From Bacillota bacterium (GTDB lineage: Bacteria > Bacillota > Clostridia > Oscillospirales > Ruminococcaceae), in NCBI GenBank assembly GCA_023413185.1, contig JAEZQD010000132.1:1-15543 (forward strand): DNA of 15,543 nucleotides, read 5' to 3'. Every line of letters starts with the position of its first letter. Positions within the stretch are counted from its first letter, which is position 1. A program made the translations under genes and the position numbers. Below the pieces are notes generated by a model. The model saw only the letters and a program-made list of their open reading frames with translations, did not search any database and was not told the DNA's origin. This document shows, one piece after another, positions 5,668-13,689 of the stretch.

Positions 5668-5700
5668 CTTCTAGTCGGATAATGAAAGAGAGGGAACGAT

Positions 5701-6147
5701 ATGTCGTTTTTGAGTTCTTTGGATATCAGTGGGTCCGCGTTGACTGCGCAGCGGTTTCGCATGGACATCATTTCGCAAAACATAGCAAACTCCTCCACAA
5801 CCAGAACAGCAGAGGGCGGTCCCTATAAACGCAAGCTGGTGGTGTTTGAAGAGCGTGCCAGTTCGGGCGTGTCGTTTGGCAGTGTTTTGTCAAACAGCAT
5901 GAAAAGTTATAGTAAGCTCAGCGGTGTGCGCGTAAAAGAGGTCATTGAGGATGAAACGCCAAGCACCCCTGTGTACAACCCAAATCATCCGGATGCCGAT
6001 GAAAATGGCTATGTGATGATGCCCAATGTCAATACCACTGAGGAGATGCTTGATCTTATGGCGGCTTCCAGCGCCTATGACGCAAACATTACCGCCTTAA
6101 ACGCAATCAAATCAATGGCGATGTCGGCGCTTAATATTGGAAGATAG
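5701..6147 (+). CDS. flgC: Flagellar basal-body rod protein FlgC
   Basis: FlgC is the second proximal rod subunit. The 148-residue protein shows the N-terminal family signature at residues 10-45 (SGSALTAQRFRMDIISQNIA, then NSSTTRTAEGGPYKRK), the NP-N-x-PDADENGYVMMPNVNT segment near residue 100, and the C-terminal helix (MLDLMAASSAYDANITALNA). All are typical of FlgC and set it apart from FlgB. The ATG at 5701 follows GAGAGG by 7 nt. The length is normal for the family. Confidence 0.97.
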   Translation: MSFLSSLDISGSALTAQRFRMDIISQNIANSSTTRTAEGGPYKRKLVVFEERASSGVSFGSVLSNSMKSYSKLSGVRVKEVIEDETPSTPVYNPNHPDADENGYVMMPNVNTTEEMLDLMAASSAYDANITALNAIKSMAMSALNIGR

Positions 6148-6203
6148 CAAAAAGCGCGATTAATGCCTCATAAGTTCTTCACGTGAAAGGAATGGTTAAC
6201 GAT

Positions 6204-6524
6204 ATGTCCGGACAGTTTATTGTTCCGATTTCTCCGATAACCCCGATTAACAGTATATCAGAGCTGCGCGGTGCGCAAAGGACAGCTACGCAGCCGGCGG
6301 GGCAGATGTCTTTTTCCAGTATCTTAGACCAGGCTATCAACACCGTAAAAGAGACCAACGCCGCCGAAGTGCAGGACTCCTACGATCTTGTTTTGGGTGA
6401 CACCGATGCCCTTCACGACCTGCAGATCAACCAGGAGAAGGCGTATCTTGCCATCCAATTGCTGCAGTCGGTCAGAAACAAGGTGCTGGAAAGCTATAAA
6501 GAGATCATGAATATGGGCATTTAA
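6204..6524 (+). CDS. fliE: Flagellar hook-basal body protein FliE
   Basis: FliE joins the MS-ring to the rod. The product of about 106 residues has a variable N-terminus and the conserved C-terminal helices SFSSILDQAINTVKETNAAE and ALHDLQINQEKAYLAIQLLQ, ending VRNKVLESYKEIMNMGI. I prefer ATG 6204, which has AAAGGA 12 nt upstream. In-frame GTG 6183 and ATG 6192 have no usable ribosome site, but ATG 6192 cannot be ruled out. The gene lies about 56 nt after flgC. Its stop codon sits in a two-tier hairpin before fliF. Confidence 0.93.
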   Translation: MSGQFIVPISPITPINSISELRGAQRTATQPAGQMSFSSILDQAINTVKETNAAEVQDSYDLVLGDTDALHDLQINQEKAYLAIQLLQSVRNKVLESYKEIMNMGI

Positions 6525-6546
6525 TGTAAGGCTTTTACCGAGTGCC
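6516..6546 (+). other. Hairpin at the fliE stop with U-rich flank
   Basis: GGCATT (6516-6521) pairs with AGTGCC (6541-6546) using one G-U, and inside it GTAA (6526-6529) pairs with TTAC (6535-6538). The fliE TAA lies in the internal loop. GTTTTGGTTTTC follows, so it resembles a weak intrinsic terminator between fliE and fliF. It might lower expression of downstream genes relative to the rod genes. Confidence 0.35.
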
Positions 6547-6596
6547 GTTTTGGTTTTCGTCAGCTTTTATTATAAAGGAACAGTTGGGGAGTCTAT

Positions 6597-8189
6597 ATGG
6601 ACGAGCAAATTAAAAAAGTGTTAGCCCCTGCTAAGGACTTTTGGAAAAGACAAAGCAAAAAACAAAGGACTGTCTATATTTCTATCCTTAGTGGAATTGT
6701 TGTGTTTGCGGCAATTCTCGCGGTGGTGCTTAATATTGATTCGTATGTTGTTATTGCGCAAGGGCTCGATTCGTCCCAAAGCAGTGAGATGATTGCGCTT
6801 TTACAGGAAAACGGCGTAGATGTTCGTGCCGAAAGCGGAGGTGTCATCAAGGTTTCAAAGGAATCGGAATCACAGGCGTTAATGAACCTTTCGATTGCCG
6901 GTTACCCAAGCGGTGCCGTAAGGTATGATATCTTCAGTACCAATGTTGGCTTTACCAGTACCGAGTTCGAAAAGAACCAGTATCTACGTTACCAAACCGA
7001 AGCGAACATTGCAGCTTCAATTAAAACAATACCGCATGTAAAGGATGCCAGTGTCTCAATAGCGATGGCGGATAACAACCAATATGTTTTATCCACCGAG
7101 CGGGTGGACACCAAGGCGTCTGCTAAAGTGGATATGTATTCGGGCTATGAGCTGACAAGCGCACAGGTAAAGGGCATTGAGTCGTTAATTGCAAACAGCG
7201 TACCGGGTCTTTCGGCTCAAAATGTCTCGGTGGTAGACGGTGCAGGGCGATTGTTATCCTCGGGTAACTCCGAGTTTGATGATTCTTCCGACAATAAGCT
7301 TAGGCTTTCTTATGAACGCCAGGTGGAAGAAAACCTAAAAACTAAGGTGTTTGACATCCTCTCAGGTCCGTTTGGTCCCGAGAATGTTTCTGTTGCGGTT
7401 ACCGTTCAGCTTGATTATGATAAGATGATTTCAGAGGAAATGAGCTACCTGCCGTCAGTGGATGACGGGGGTATTGTTAGTCATGAAGAGACGGTGGAAT
7501 CAAGCGACACGCAGACCACAGAAGGCGGCGTACCGGGAGTGGAGAATAATGCCGAGGTGCCCACATACCCCGAAGTGGAGGCGGGAAGCGGCTCGCAAAG
7601 TACGAGCAACGCCAGAAGCGTTGATTATTTAGTCAGCTACATTAAGACGCAGACAGAGAAAAATGGTGCGCAGCGTAAGGCGGTATCCATCTCGATCATG
7701 TTAAACCGAGAGGTAATGACCGAAGGAGATCGAGAGAGTTTAACCAACGCGGTTGCAATGGCAGCCGGTGTTGATGCGTCCAACGTCAGCATCCTCAACA
7801 TAAAGTTCATTGAACCCGAAGGGATTATAACCCCCGAGCTTAACACCAGAATGCTCACCATTGTCGGTGGTGGCGCGCTTGCGGTAGTTCTGATTATTAT
7901 CCTTGTTATTTCGCTTATTGTTCGTGCCGTTCGCCGCAAAAAAGAGAATGAGGCGCTTTCGGCAGCGATGAATAGCGGGGCAAACGCAGATCTTTCACAG
8001 TATTTCGGAGAAAACAGACCGCAGCCGAAGCAGCCTGTTGATTTGGGCGTGGCGAAGCTTGAGGTCACTGAAACAAAAGAGATGGCGCTCAAACGGGAAA
8101 TACAGTCTTTCTCCAAAGAAAATCCGGATATTGCGGCTCAGCTTCTGAGAACATGGATAAAGGGGGACGACGACGATGCCTTCTACTAA
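6597..8189 (+). CDS. fliF: Flagellar MS-ring protein FliF
   Basis: FliF forms the MS-ring in the cytoplasmic membrane, the base on which export gate, rod and switch assemble. The 530-residue protein has a first membrane helix at about residues 26-47, a periplasm-side ring-building region, a Ser/Glu-rich insert (about 295-345) and a second membrane helix at about 420-444 followed by RAVRRKKE. The extreme C-terminus reads NPDIAAQLLRTWIKGDDDD; this conserved tail binds FliG. The ring-building motif NYLR/FEKNQYLRYQTEANIA is visible near residue 125-140. GGGGAG lies 5 nt before the ATG. The gene overlaps fliG by 14 nt, implying translational coupling of two proteins needed in similar copy number. 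Confidence 0.97.
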   Translation: MDEQIKKVLAPAKDFWKRQSKKQRTVYISILSGIVVFAAILAVVLNIDSYVVIAQGLDSSQSSEMIALLQENGVDVRAESGGVIKVSKESESQALMNLSIAGYPSGAVRYDIFSTNVGFTSTEFEKNQYLRYQTEANIAASIKTIPHVKDASVSIAMADNNQYVLSTERVDTKASAKVDMYSGYELTSAQVKGIESLIANSVPGLSAQNVSVVDGAGRLLSSGNSEFDDSSDNKLRLSYERQVEENLKTKVFDILSGPFGPENVSVAVTVQLDYDKMISEEMSYLPSVDDGGIVSHEETVESSDTQTTEGGVPGVENNAEVPTYPEVEAGSGSQSTSNARSVDYLVSYIKTQTEKNGAQRKAVSISIMLNREVMTEGDRESLTNAVAMAAGVDASNVSILNIKFIEPEGIITPELNTRMLTIVGGGALAVVLIIILVISLIVRAVRRKKENEALSAAMNSGANADLSQYFGENRPQPKQPVDLGVAKLEVTETKEMALKREIQSFSKENPDIAAQLLRTWIKGDDDDAFY

Positions 8190-9189
8190 GAGTAAGATAT
8201 CTCCAAAGCAAAAAGCGGCAGCCGTTATTATATCGATGGGCGCCGATAACGCTTCTCAGGTCTATAAATACATGCACGAAGACGAGATTGAAGAGCTCAC
8301 GTACGAAATTGCGCGCTTATATCGGCTTGAGGCGGAAGAGCTTGAGCAGATACTCAATGATTTCTACGGGCTGTGCCTTACCCAAAAGGTCATTACCGAG
8401 GGTGGGCTGGATTATGCAAAAAACGTTCTGGAAAAGGCGTTTGGAACCCAGACCGCCTCGAACCTGCTGGAACGGGTAACGCGTTCTCTGCGCACCAAGG
8501 CGTTTGAGTTTGTGCGCAAGGCGGACTATAAAAACCTGCTTGCTATTATACAAAATGAACACCCTCAGACGATAGCGCTTATCCTCTCATACGCGCGGGC
8601 AGACCAGGCGTCTACCGTCATATCTGAGCTGCCAAAGGAGAAGCGGATTGATGTAGTGGAACGCATCGCAAGGATGGATCGAACCTCACCGGAGATTATC
8701 AAGAATGTCGAACGCATACTGGAACGAAAGTTTGATTCCGTTGTATCGGTTGATTTCACCGAGATCGGCGGTGTCAAATACATAGCGGATATCCTCAATC
8801 AGGTTGACAGAGGAACCGAAAAGCATATCTTTGATGAACTGACGCGCAAGGATCCCAAACTCGCCGACGACATCCGCAAGCGCATGTTTGTATTCGAGGA
8901 TATTATCGGACTGGACAATATGTCCATTCAGCGCTTTATTCGCGAACTGGATTCGAAGGATATCGTTGTCGCACTCAAGGGTGCTAACAGCGACGTTGCG
9001 GAGGCGTTCTTTGCTAATATGTCGCAGAGGATGGGCGAAACCATTCGTTCGGATATGGAATACCTGCATAACGTAAGAATCCGCGATGTGGAAGAGGCGC
9101 AGCAACGTATTGTGTCGGTAATCCGCAAGCTCGAAGAGGATGGTGAGCTGATCATTTCCAAGGGCGGAAAGGATGATATCATTGCCTAG
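8176..9189 (+). CDS. fliG: Flagellar motor switch protein FliG
   Basis: FliG is the rotor protein that meets the stator and, with FliM and FliN, forms the C-ring. The 337-residue protein has an N-terminal FliF-binding domain (1-100), a middle domain with the EHPQ motif at 128-131, and a C-terminal domain with MFVFEDI (237-243) and the torque helix around 267-295. The expected charged residues (R, E, D, K) of the torque helix are present in DSKDIVVALKGANSDVAEAF. The ATG overlaps the fliF end and has GGGGG upstream. The length matches the family. Confidence 0.98.
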   Translation: MPSTKSKISPKQKAAAVIISMGADNASQVYKYMHEDEIEELTYEIARLYRLEAEELEQILNDFYGLCLTQKVITEGGLDYAKNVLEKAFGTQTASNLLERVTRSLRTKAFEFVRKADYKNLLAIIQNEHPQTIALILSYARADQASTVISELPKEKRIDVVERIARMDRTSPEIIKNVERILERKFDSVVSVDFTEIGGVKYIADILNQVDRGTEKHIFDELTRKDPKLADDIRKRMFVFEDIIGLDNMSIQRFIRELDSKDIVVALKGANSDVAEAFFANMSQRMGETIRSDMEYLHNVRIRDVEEAQQRIVSVIRKLEEDGELIISKGGKDDIIA

Positions 9190-9964
9190 AATCTTCAAGG
9201 CGTTGGAAGCGAATATGAAGGAGAGTATTCTAATTTCTTCTGCACCGGCCTATACTGCCGACAACACCCCCTCTCCTGCGTCTGAAGAACAAGTGCATTC
9301 AGAAAAGACTATGCATGCGTCGCCTACCCTTGTAAACACAACGGTGCTGACTGAGGAGCTGCGGATGCAGGTTATACAGGCAGCCCAGTTAGAGGCAGAA
9401 CGGATACTTACCGACGCGTCCGCTGAGGCACAGCTAAGAGCACGACGGCTGCTTGCCGAGGCACAGGACGAGGCGCGGCAGATTAAAGAACAGGCTATGG
9501 CCGAGGGCTACGCACAGGGCAAGCAACAGGTAGCACAGCAGCTGCAAAAGGGACTCAATGATATTGCGGCTTTGCTTGACCGAATTGACGATAAACAGCG
9601 CCAGATTATCGACGAAACAGAGGAGGACATCAGGCTTCTGGTTGTTGATATTGTGCGAAAGATTATGGGAAAAGCCTTACAAGAAGACGATAAGGCTTTG
9701 GTTGGTATTGTAGAACGGGCGCTTGCCAGCTACAAGAATATGGACTGGGTTAAGCTTACCGTATCGGGTACCGATGCCCAGACGAGTTGCATTACCGACA
9801 AAGCAATGCTTGCAAAGCTGTTAGACCTATCTGGTAGTATTGAGGTTGAGGTCATTACGGATGCTGCCACCGGTCTTTGCATTGTAGAAACACCCGACGG
9901 AATTGCCGATGCAAGCGTTGAGACGCAGCTGTGCAATCTAAAACAGATATTAACTAAGGGATAA
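9173..9964 (+). CDS. fliH: Flagellar assembly protein FliH
   Basis: FliH is the peripheral stator of the export ATPase; it holds FliI inactive and docks it at the C-ring and export gate. The protein (up to 263 residues) has a variable N-terminus, a long Ala/Glu/Gln-rich helical segment (about 68-135, including AQLEAERILTDASAEAQLRA and QIKEQAMAEGYAQGKQQVAQ), and a conserved C-terminal domain beginning at ETEEDIRLLVVDIVRKIMGK. The start is uncertain. ATG 9173 overlaps fliG by 17 nt; TTG 9182 has AAAGGA 8 nt upstream and yields PRIFK, similar to the common family start SRVIK; ATG 9215 is a third option. Its TAA lies in the loop of a 5-bp hairpin (9956-9970). Confidence 0.93.
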   Translation: MISLPRIFKALEANMKESILISSAPAYTADNTPSPASEEQVHSEKTMHASPTLVNTTVLTEELRMQVIQAAQLEAERILTDASAEAQLRARRLLAEAQDEARQIKEQAMAEGYAQGKQQVAQQLQKGLNDIAALLDRIDDKQRQIIDETEEDIRLLVVDIVRKIMGKALQEDDKALVGIVERALASYKNMDWVKLTVSGTDAQTSCITDKAMLAKLLDLSGSIEVEVITDAATGLCIVETPDGIADASVETQLCNLKQILTKG

Positions 9965-9985
9965 CCCCTTTCTTGCTTTAAGGAT

Positions 9986-11299
9986 GTGCTGGGTTTGGTA
10001 TTAGAGGGCATTAAAAACGATCTGCGCCGAAAAAACCTAATAACCTATTACGGTAAGGTGGATAAGATTATTGGGCTGATGATCGAGTCCAAGGGTCCCC
10101 TTGCCAACATCGGCGATGTCTGCAGAATCTACGCGGGACAGGCAAACCGTATTGTGCAGGCAGAGGTGGTCGGCTTTCGTGAGAGCCGGGTGCTCCTTAT
10201 GCCATATGACGACATTGATGGCATTGGACCCGGCAGCATCGTCGAATCCACTGGAGATAAGCTAAAGGTTAAGGTGAGCGAGGCGTTAATCGGGCGTATC
10301 CTTGACGGCACAGGCATCCCGATTGATGAGAAGGGCGAAGTGGATGGCAGTCTGTTTTACGACGTAACAAATACACCGTCCAATCCATTGGGCAGACCAA
10401 GGATAGACAAACGCATCGGCTTTGGTGTTAAGACAATCGACGGTCTGTTAACCTGCGGAAAAGGGCAGAGAATGGGCATTTTTTCAGGCAGCGGCGTCGG
10501 TAAAAGCACCCTGCTCGGGATGATTGCACGCAACGTCACGGCGGATGTGAACGTGATAGCGCTGGTGGGTGAGAGAGGTCGAGAGGTTCGCGATTTCATT
10601 GAACGCGACCTTGGAGAAGAAGGGATGGCACGAAGCGTCTTGTTGGTTGCCACATCCGACCAACCCGCGATGCAGCGACTCAAATGTGCGCTGACCGCAA
10701 CAACGATTGCCGAGTACTTCAAGGATCAAGGCAAAAGTGTGCTGCTGATGATGGATTCTTTAACCCGATACGCGATGGCGCAGCGTGAGATCGGTCTGGC
10801 TACAGGAGAGCCGCCGGTATCCCGCGGATACACCCCGTCGGTATACTCGGTAATGCCTAAGCTGTTGGAACGAACCGGGAATTTCGAGAGCGGTTCCATT
10901 ACGGGTATCTACACCGTACTTGTCGAGGGCGATGATGTCAACGAGCCGATATCCGATACGGTGCGCGGTATCATTGACGGACATATCGTGTTGTCACGCA
11001 AGATTGCCATGCGCAATCAGTACCCCGCAATCGATGTATTGGCGAGCGTAAGCCGTCTGATGAACGAGATTGTGGATAAGGAACAACTTGACCTTGCAAA
11101 CCGCATCCGCAGCATTCTATCGGTGTACTACTCAAACTACGATCTGATTACCATCGGCGCGTACAAGGCGGGAACCAATCCTGCACTGGATGTAGCGATT
11201 GCAAAGATTGAAAAGGTCAACGATTTCCTTCGTCAGGATATCTATGAGGCGTTTGATTACCCAAAAACAATCGAGCTAATGAAGAATGCGCTGATGTAA
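9986..11299 (+). CDS. fliI: Flagellum-specific ATPase FliI
   Basis: FliI is the F1-beta-like hexameric ATPase of the flagellar export apparatus, which helps unload substrates from chaperones. The 437-residue protein has an N-terminal barrel domain (about 20-90), Walker A at 167-175 (SGSGVGKST), VGERGRE at 194-200, Walker B at 252-257 (VLLMMD), and the family stretch SLTRYAMAQREIGLATGEPP near 258-277. GTG 9986 has AAGGA only 1 nt upstream, so TTG 9995 with a 10-nt spacer is a plausible alternative; the loss would be three residues. It follows fliH by 21 nt. All catalytic motifs are intact. Confidence 0.97.
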   Translation: MLGLVLEGIKNDLRRKNLITYYGKVDKIIGLMIESKGPLANIGDVCRIYAGQANRIVQAEVVGFRESRVLLMPYDDIDGIGPGSIVESTGDKLKVKVSEALIGRILDGTGIPIDEKGEVDGSLFYDVTNTPSNPLGRPRIDKRIGFGVKTIDGLLTCGKGQRMGIFSGSGVGKSTLLGMIARNVTADVNVIALVGERGREVRDFIERDLGEEGMARSVLLVATSDQPAMQRLKCALTATTIAEYFKDQGKSVLLMMDSLTRYAMAQREIGLATGEPPVSRGYTPSVYSVMPKLLERTGNFESGSITGIYTVLVEGDDVNEPISDTVRGIIDGHIVLSRKIAMRNQYPAIDVLASVSRLMNEIVDKEQLDLANRIRSILSVYYSNYDLITIGAYKAGTNPALDVAIAKIEKVNDFLRQDIYEAFDYPKTIELMKNALM

Positions 11300-11316
11300 A
11301 GGAGCATGGATAATCC

Positions 11317-11757
11317 ATGAAACGATTTGAGTTTTCATTGGAAAAGATGCTTGATTATAAGGATCAGGTGCTTAGAGATGAGAAGAACCGTCTGGCGGAG
11401 CTAAGGCAAAAGCTGGATACCTTAATACAAACACTCAACAGCCTCCGCGATGAATTTGCAAGGTATAACAACGAATTAAATGAAAAGACGCGAAAAGGCG
11501 TTGCGCCTCAGGAGGTATTTCTTCGTAAAAGCTATCTGAACGCTCTCAACGACCGGATTAAGATGCAGACCCAGCAGGTGAAGTTTGCGCAAATCAGGGT
11601 CAATGACCAGATGACGGTTGTGGTAAAGGTTTCGCAAGACATTTCAACCCTTGAAAAGTTAAAGGAACGCCAATATGAAGAATATTTGCTAGAGGAAAGC
11701 AAAGAACTTCAGTTGCTGATAGAAGAATTTGTAGCCAACGCAGCACTTTCCGGCTAA
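11317..11757 (+). CDS. fliJ: Flagellar export protein FliJ
   Basis: FliJ is the central stalk-like subunit of the export ATPase complex, related in shape to F1-gamma, linking FliI to the gate protein FlhA. The 146-residue protein is almost entirely charged alpha-helix forming an antiparallel coiled coil, with the conserved N-terminus FEFSLEKMLDYKDQVLRDEK and a C-terminal helix ending LEESKELQLLIEEF. AAAGGAG lies 12 nt before the ATG. It follows fliI by 17 nt, with the normal fliH-fliI-fliJ order. A 168-nt non-coding gap follows, where a ylxF/motE gene sits in B. subtilis. Confidence 0.94.
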   Translation: MKRFEFSLEKMLDYKDQVLRDEKNRLAELRQKLDTLIQTLNSLRDEFARYNNELNEKTRKGVAPQEVFLRKSYLNALNDRIKMQTQQVKFAQIRVNDQMTVVVKVSQDISTLEKLKERQYEEYLLEESKELQLLIEEFVANAALSG

Positions 11758-11832
11758 TGCATCTTTGCGGAGAATATGTTACAAATCTGTTTAATTATGC
11801 AAAACAGTGCTATTATAAGCTACAAAACATAA

Positions 11833-11854
11833 AATAGTGCAACAATAGTGCAAC
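11833..11854. repeat. Perfect 11-bp tandem repeat upstream of fliK promoter
   Basis: AATAGTGCAAC occurs twice in direct succession (11833-11843, 11844-11854). A related copy, AACAGTGCTAT, lies at 11803-11813. The repeat period is close to one helical turn, so two protein monomers would sit on the same DNA face. It ends 28 nt before the extended -10 of fliK, about -65 to -44 relative to the likely start, a position suited to an activator. Confidence 0.55.
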
Positions 11855-11882
11855 AAATAATGTATATCTTTTCCTCACAATT

Positions 11883-11891
11883 TGTTATAAT
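11883..11891 (+). promoter_or_regulatory. Extended -10 promoter for fliK and downstream genes
   Basis: TGTTATAAT carries a perfect TATAAT (11886-11891) with TGn immediately before it, the extended -10 form. No good -35 is seen at 16-18 nt, which extended -10 promoters tolerate, especially with an activator. Transcription would start near 11898, about 28 nt before the fliK start. It would supply fliK, flgD, the TIGR02530 gene and flgE separately from the flgB promoter. Confidence 0.55.
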
Positions 11892-11925
11892 ATACAGGAT
11901 AACAACGAAAGGAGGTGAGAAGAAC

Positions 11926-13131
11926 ATGAACACGCAGATGTATACCGATTTTGCGGTGCAAACCGCTCAATCCGATCAATCCAAGCCCAGGGTGACCAAA
12001 CGGGAGGATACGACGGGTGAACGAACCTTTTCGAGTGAACTCAAAAGGCGTCTGGACGAATCGAATCAACCCAAGTCATCTGCCGAAAACGGTATTGACA
12101 CAGAGCAAAAGACTGGTTCAAGCGATTCGTTACAAGACGAACAGCCGGTCACCGATGAAGCGGATAGGACCGATCAACAGGCGGATGCCGCAATGCAGAT
12201 TGTTTCCTTTTTTGCAAACCTGATGCCGGTGTCAATTCCGGACATACCAGCTCAGACGCAATCGGGACACACGACGCAACAGCTACCATCCGACAGTATC
12301 GTCAGTATGCCCGCTATGCAAAACACAGTTCCTGCGGTACAGCAAGCGTTGCAACAAGCAGGGGAAGCGGTTGCCCCCCAACAGCCCGCAGAGGCATACG
12401 GGCAGATTCCGGTGCTCCAAGCAAGCTCGGATAACAGTAATGCGGATACAACCAGTGACTTCGCCATCACAACAGTTGAGAACACACAGCGCATCGAACA
12501 TGAGTTAGGTGCAAAGCAAGGCAAACAAAGCGGCGCTGATGTGGAAAGCCGATTGGCATCACAAGATGCTAAGACTGCACAAAAACCCGAAACGCAATCC
12601 AAAACGCAGCCGGATACCGGGCAACTCAATGCCTTCGCCCAGCGGCTTGACAAGGCTGGCTTGACCATGCAGACGGTTGCCGCGAAGGAGCAACCCAATA
12701 CGCCGCCCTCCGCACAGGTTGCAACGGCGGTGATGGAAGCATACAGTAGCGGCAAGACAGAGTTTACAATGAGGCTGCAGCCAGAAGCGCTTGGAGAGTT
12801 GACCGTTAAGCTGGTGTACGAGCAGGGAGCGGTTTCCCTTAGTATTCTGACAGCAAACGATCAAGCCACAAAGCTCATTAACGCACAGATGGCGGAACTC
12901 AAAACTGCCTTAAAGGAAAACAACATTCAGCTACAGACCTGCTCCATAGAAAACCAAGCGTTTAACAACCTTGCTTCCGGCGGACAATTTTCTATGCTGG
13001 GCGGACGGCAGCAACAGCGCCCTGAGCATACGCAGCGATTTACCATTCGAAGTATGCCGATTGTTGTAGAGAACGCCATTTCTCCAGTCAAGGTTCTGGG
13101 TTCCGCATCAATCCTGAATTGTTATGTTTAG
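11926..13131 (+). CDS. fliK: Flagellar hook-length control protein FliK
   Basis: FliK measures hook length and makes the export gate switch from hook to filament substrates. The 401-residue protein has a long low-complexity N-terminal part rich in Gln, Ser, Asp and Thr (about 1-260), as expected for the molecular ruler. The conserved C-terminal switch domain (about 270-345) contains FTMRLQPEALGELTVKL at 280-296. I chose ATG 11926, which follows AGGAGG by 10 nt; an in-frame ATG at 11848 lies upstream of the promoter and has no ribosome site. The C-terminal 50 residues after the domain are poorly conserved. Sequence divergence in the N-part is normal for FliK. Confidence 0.93.
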   Translation: MNTQMYTDFAVQTAQSDQSKPRVTKREDTTGERTFSSELKRRLDESNQPKSSAENGIDTEQKTGSSDSLQDEQPVTDEADRTDQQADAAMQIVSFFANLMPVSIPDIPAQTQSGHTTQQLPSDSIVSMPAMQNTVPAVQQALQQAGEAVAPQQPAEAYGQIPVLQASSDNSNADTTSDFAITTVENTQRIEHELGAKQGKQSGADVESRLASQDAKTAQKPETQSKTQPDTGQLNAFAQRLDKAGLTMQTVAAKEQPNTPPSAQVATAVMEAYSSGKTEFTMRLQPEALGELTVKLVYEQGAVSLSILTANDQATKLINAQMAELKTALKENNIQLQTCSIENQAFNNLASGGQFSMLGGRQQQRPEHTQRFTIRSMPIVVENAISPVKVLGSASILNCYV

Positions 13132-13153
13132 CTTTTAAGAACGGAGGACGATT

Positions 13154-13681
13154 ATGGGCGGTATATCGGGATACAACTCGCAGTACGCAGCGACTGATGG
13201 CAAAAAGGTGTACACAACAGAAAGCGGGCACAAGTATTGGCTTTCGACAGAGGATAACTCCAGTGTAGACATCTCTGACTTCTTTTCGCTGATTGCTGCA
13301 CAGCTTTCCAATCAGGATTTTATGAATCCCACCGATAATGCTGAGTTTCTCGCTCAACTTGCTCAGTTTACGGCAATGCAGATGCAACAAGACATCCTGT
13401 ATTCCACCAATGCGGCGTTTGCTTCTTCGCTAATAGGGAAAACCGTGATAGCCGCTAAAATTGATTCCAACGGAGACGTCGTCTCAACAACAGGCGTGGT
13501 AGAACGCATCGCCTTTTCATCCGGCGGGTATGAGTTTTATGTTGACGGCAAGGCGTTTACGCTTGAAAACCTGATGGAGATTAAGGCTGCCCAATCCACC
13601 CCTAAAACGGAAGAGACAAACAACAATACCGGCGATTCTAACAACTCCGGCGACCCAGGCGATTCCGGCGGCTCGGAATAA
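13154..13681 (+). CDS. flgD: Flagellar hook cap protein FlgD
   Basis: FlgD is the cap that guides assembly of FlgE into the hook and is discarded later. The 175-residue protein has the conserved N-terminal segment at about 37-95 (DISDFFSLIAAQLSNQDFMN, PTDNAEFLAQLAQFTAMQMQ) and a short beta-barrel-like (Tudor) region at about 108-145 starting SSLIGKTVIAAKIDSNGDVV. The Fn3-type insert of enteric FlgD is missing, as in other short Firmicute forms. The last 25 residues are an unusual Asn/Gly/Asp/Ser-rich acidic tail. GGAGG lies 6 nt before the ATG. It follows fliK by 22 nt. Confidence 0.95.
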   Translation: MGGISGYNSQYAATDGKKVYTTESGHKYWLSTEDNSSVDISDFFSLIAAQLSNQDFMNPTDNAEFLAQLAQFTAMQMQQDILYSTNAAFASSLIGKTVIAAKIDSNGDVVSTTGVVERIAFSSGGYEFYVDGKAFTLENLMEIKAAQSTPKTEETNNNTGDSNNSGDPGDSGGSE

Positions 13682-13689
13682 TTGTTAAT

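Noticed and set aside
6548..6573. Promoter before fliF using TATTAT (6568-6573)
   Set aside because: No -35 at a workable distance; the best candidate, TTGGTT, is only 12 nt away.
11309..11320. Four-codon mini frame before fliJ whose TGA overlaps the fliJ ATG
   Set aside because: The AAAGGAG lies only 1-2 nt before that ATG, too close for initiation; overlap is probably chance.
11848..11925. Extended FliK start at ATG 11848
   Set aside because: It has no ribosome site, lies upstream of the TATAAT, and the 26 extra residues do not resemble FliK; ATG 11926 follows AGGAGG.
12252..12755. Long Cys-rich minus-strand frame of 167 codons opposite fliK
   Set aside because: It is a shadow of the biased, Gln/Ala-rich codon use of fliK, without ribosome site or recognisable domain. 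The same applies to 7637-8116, 8686-9198 and 14742-15242.
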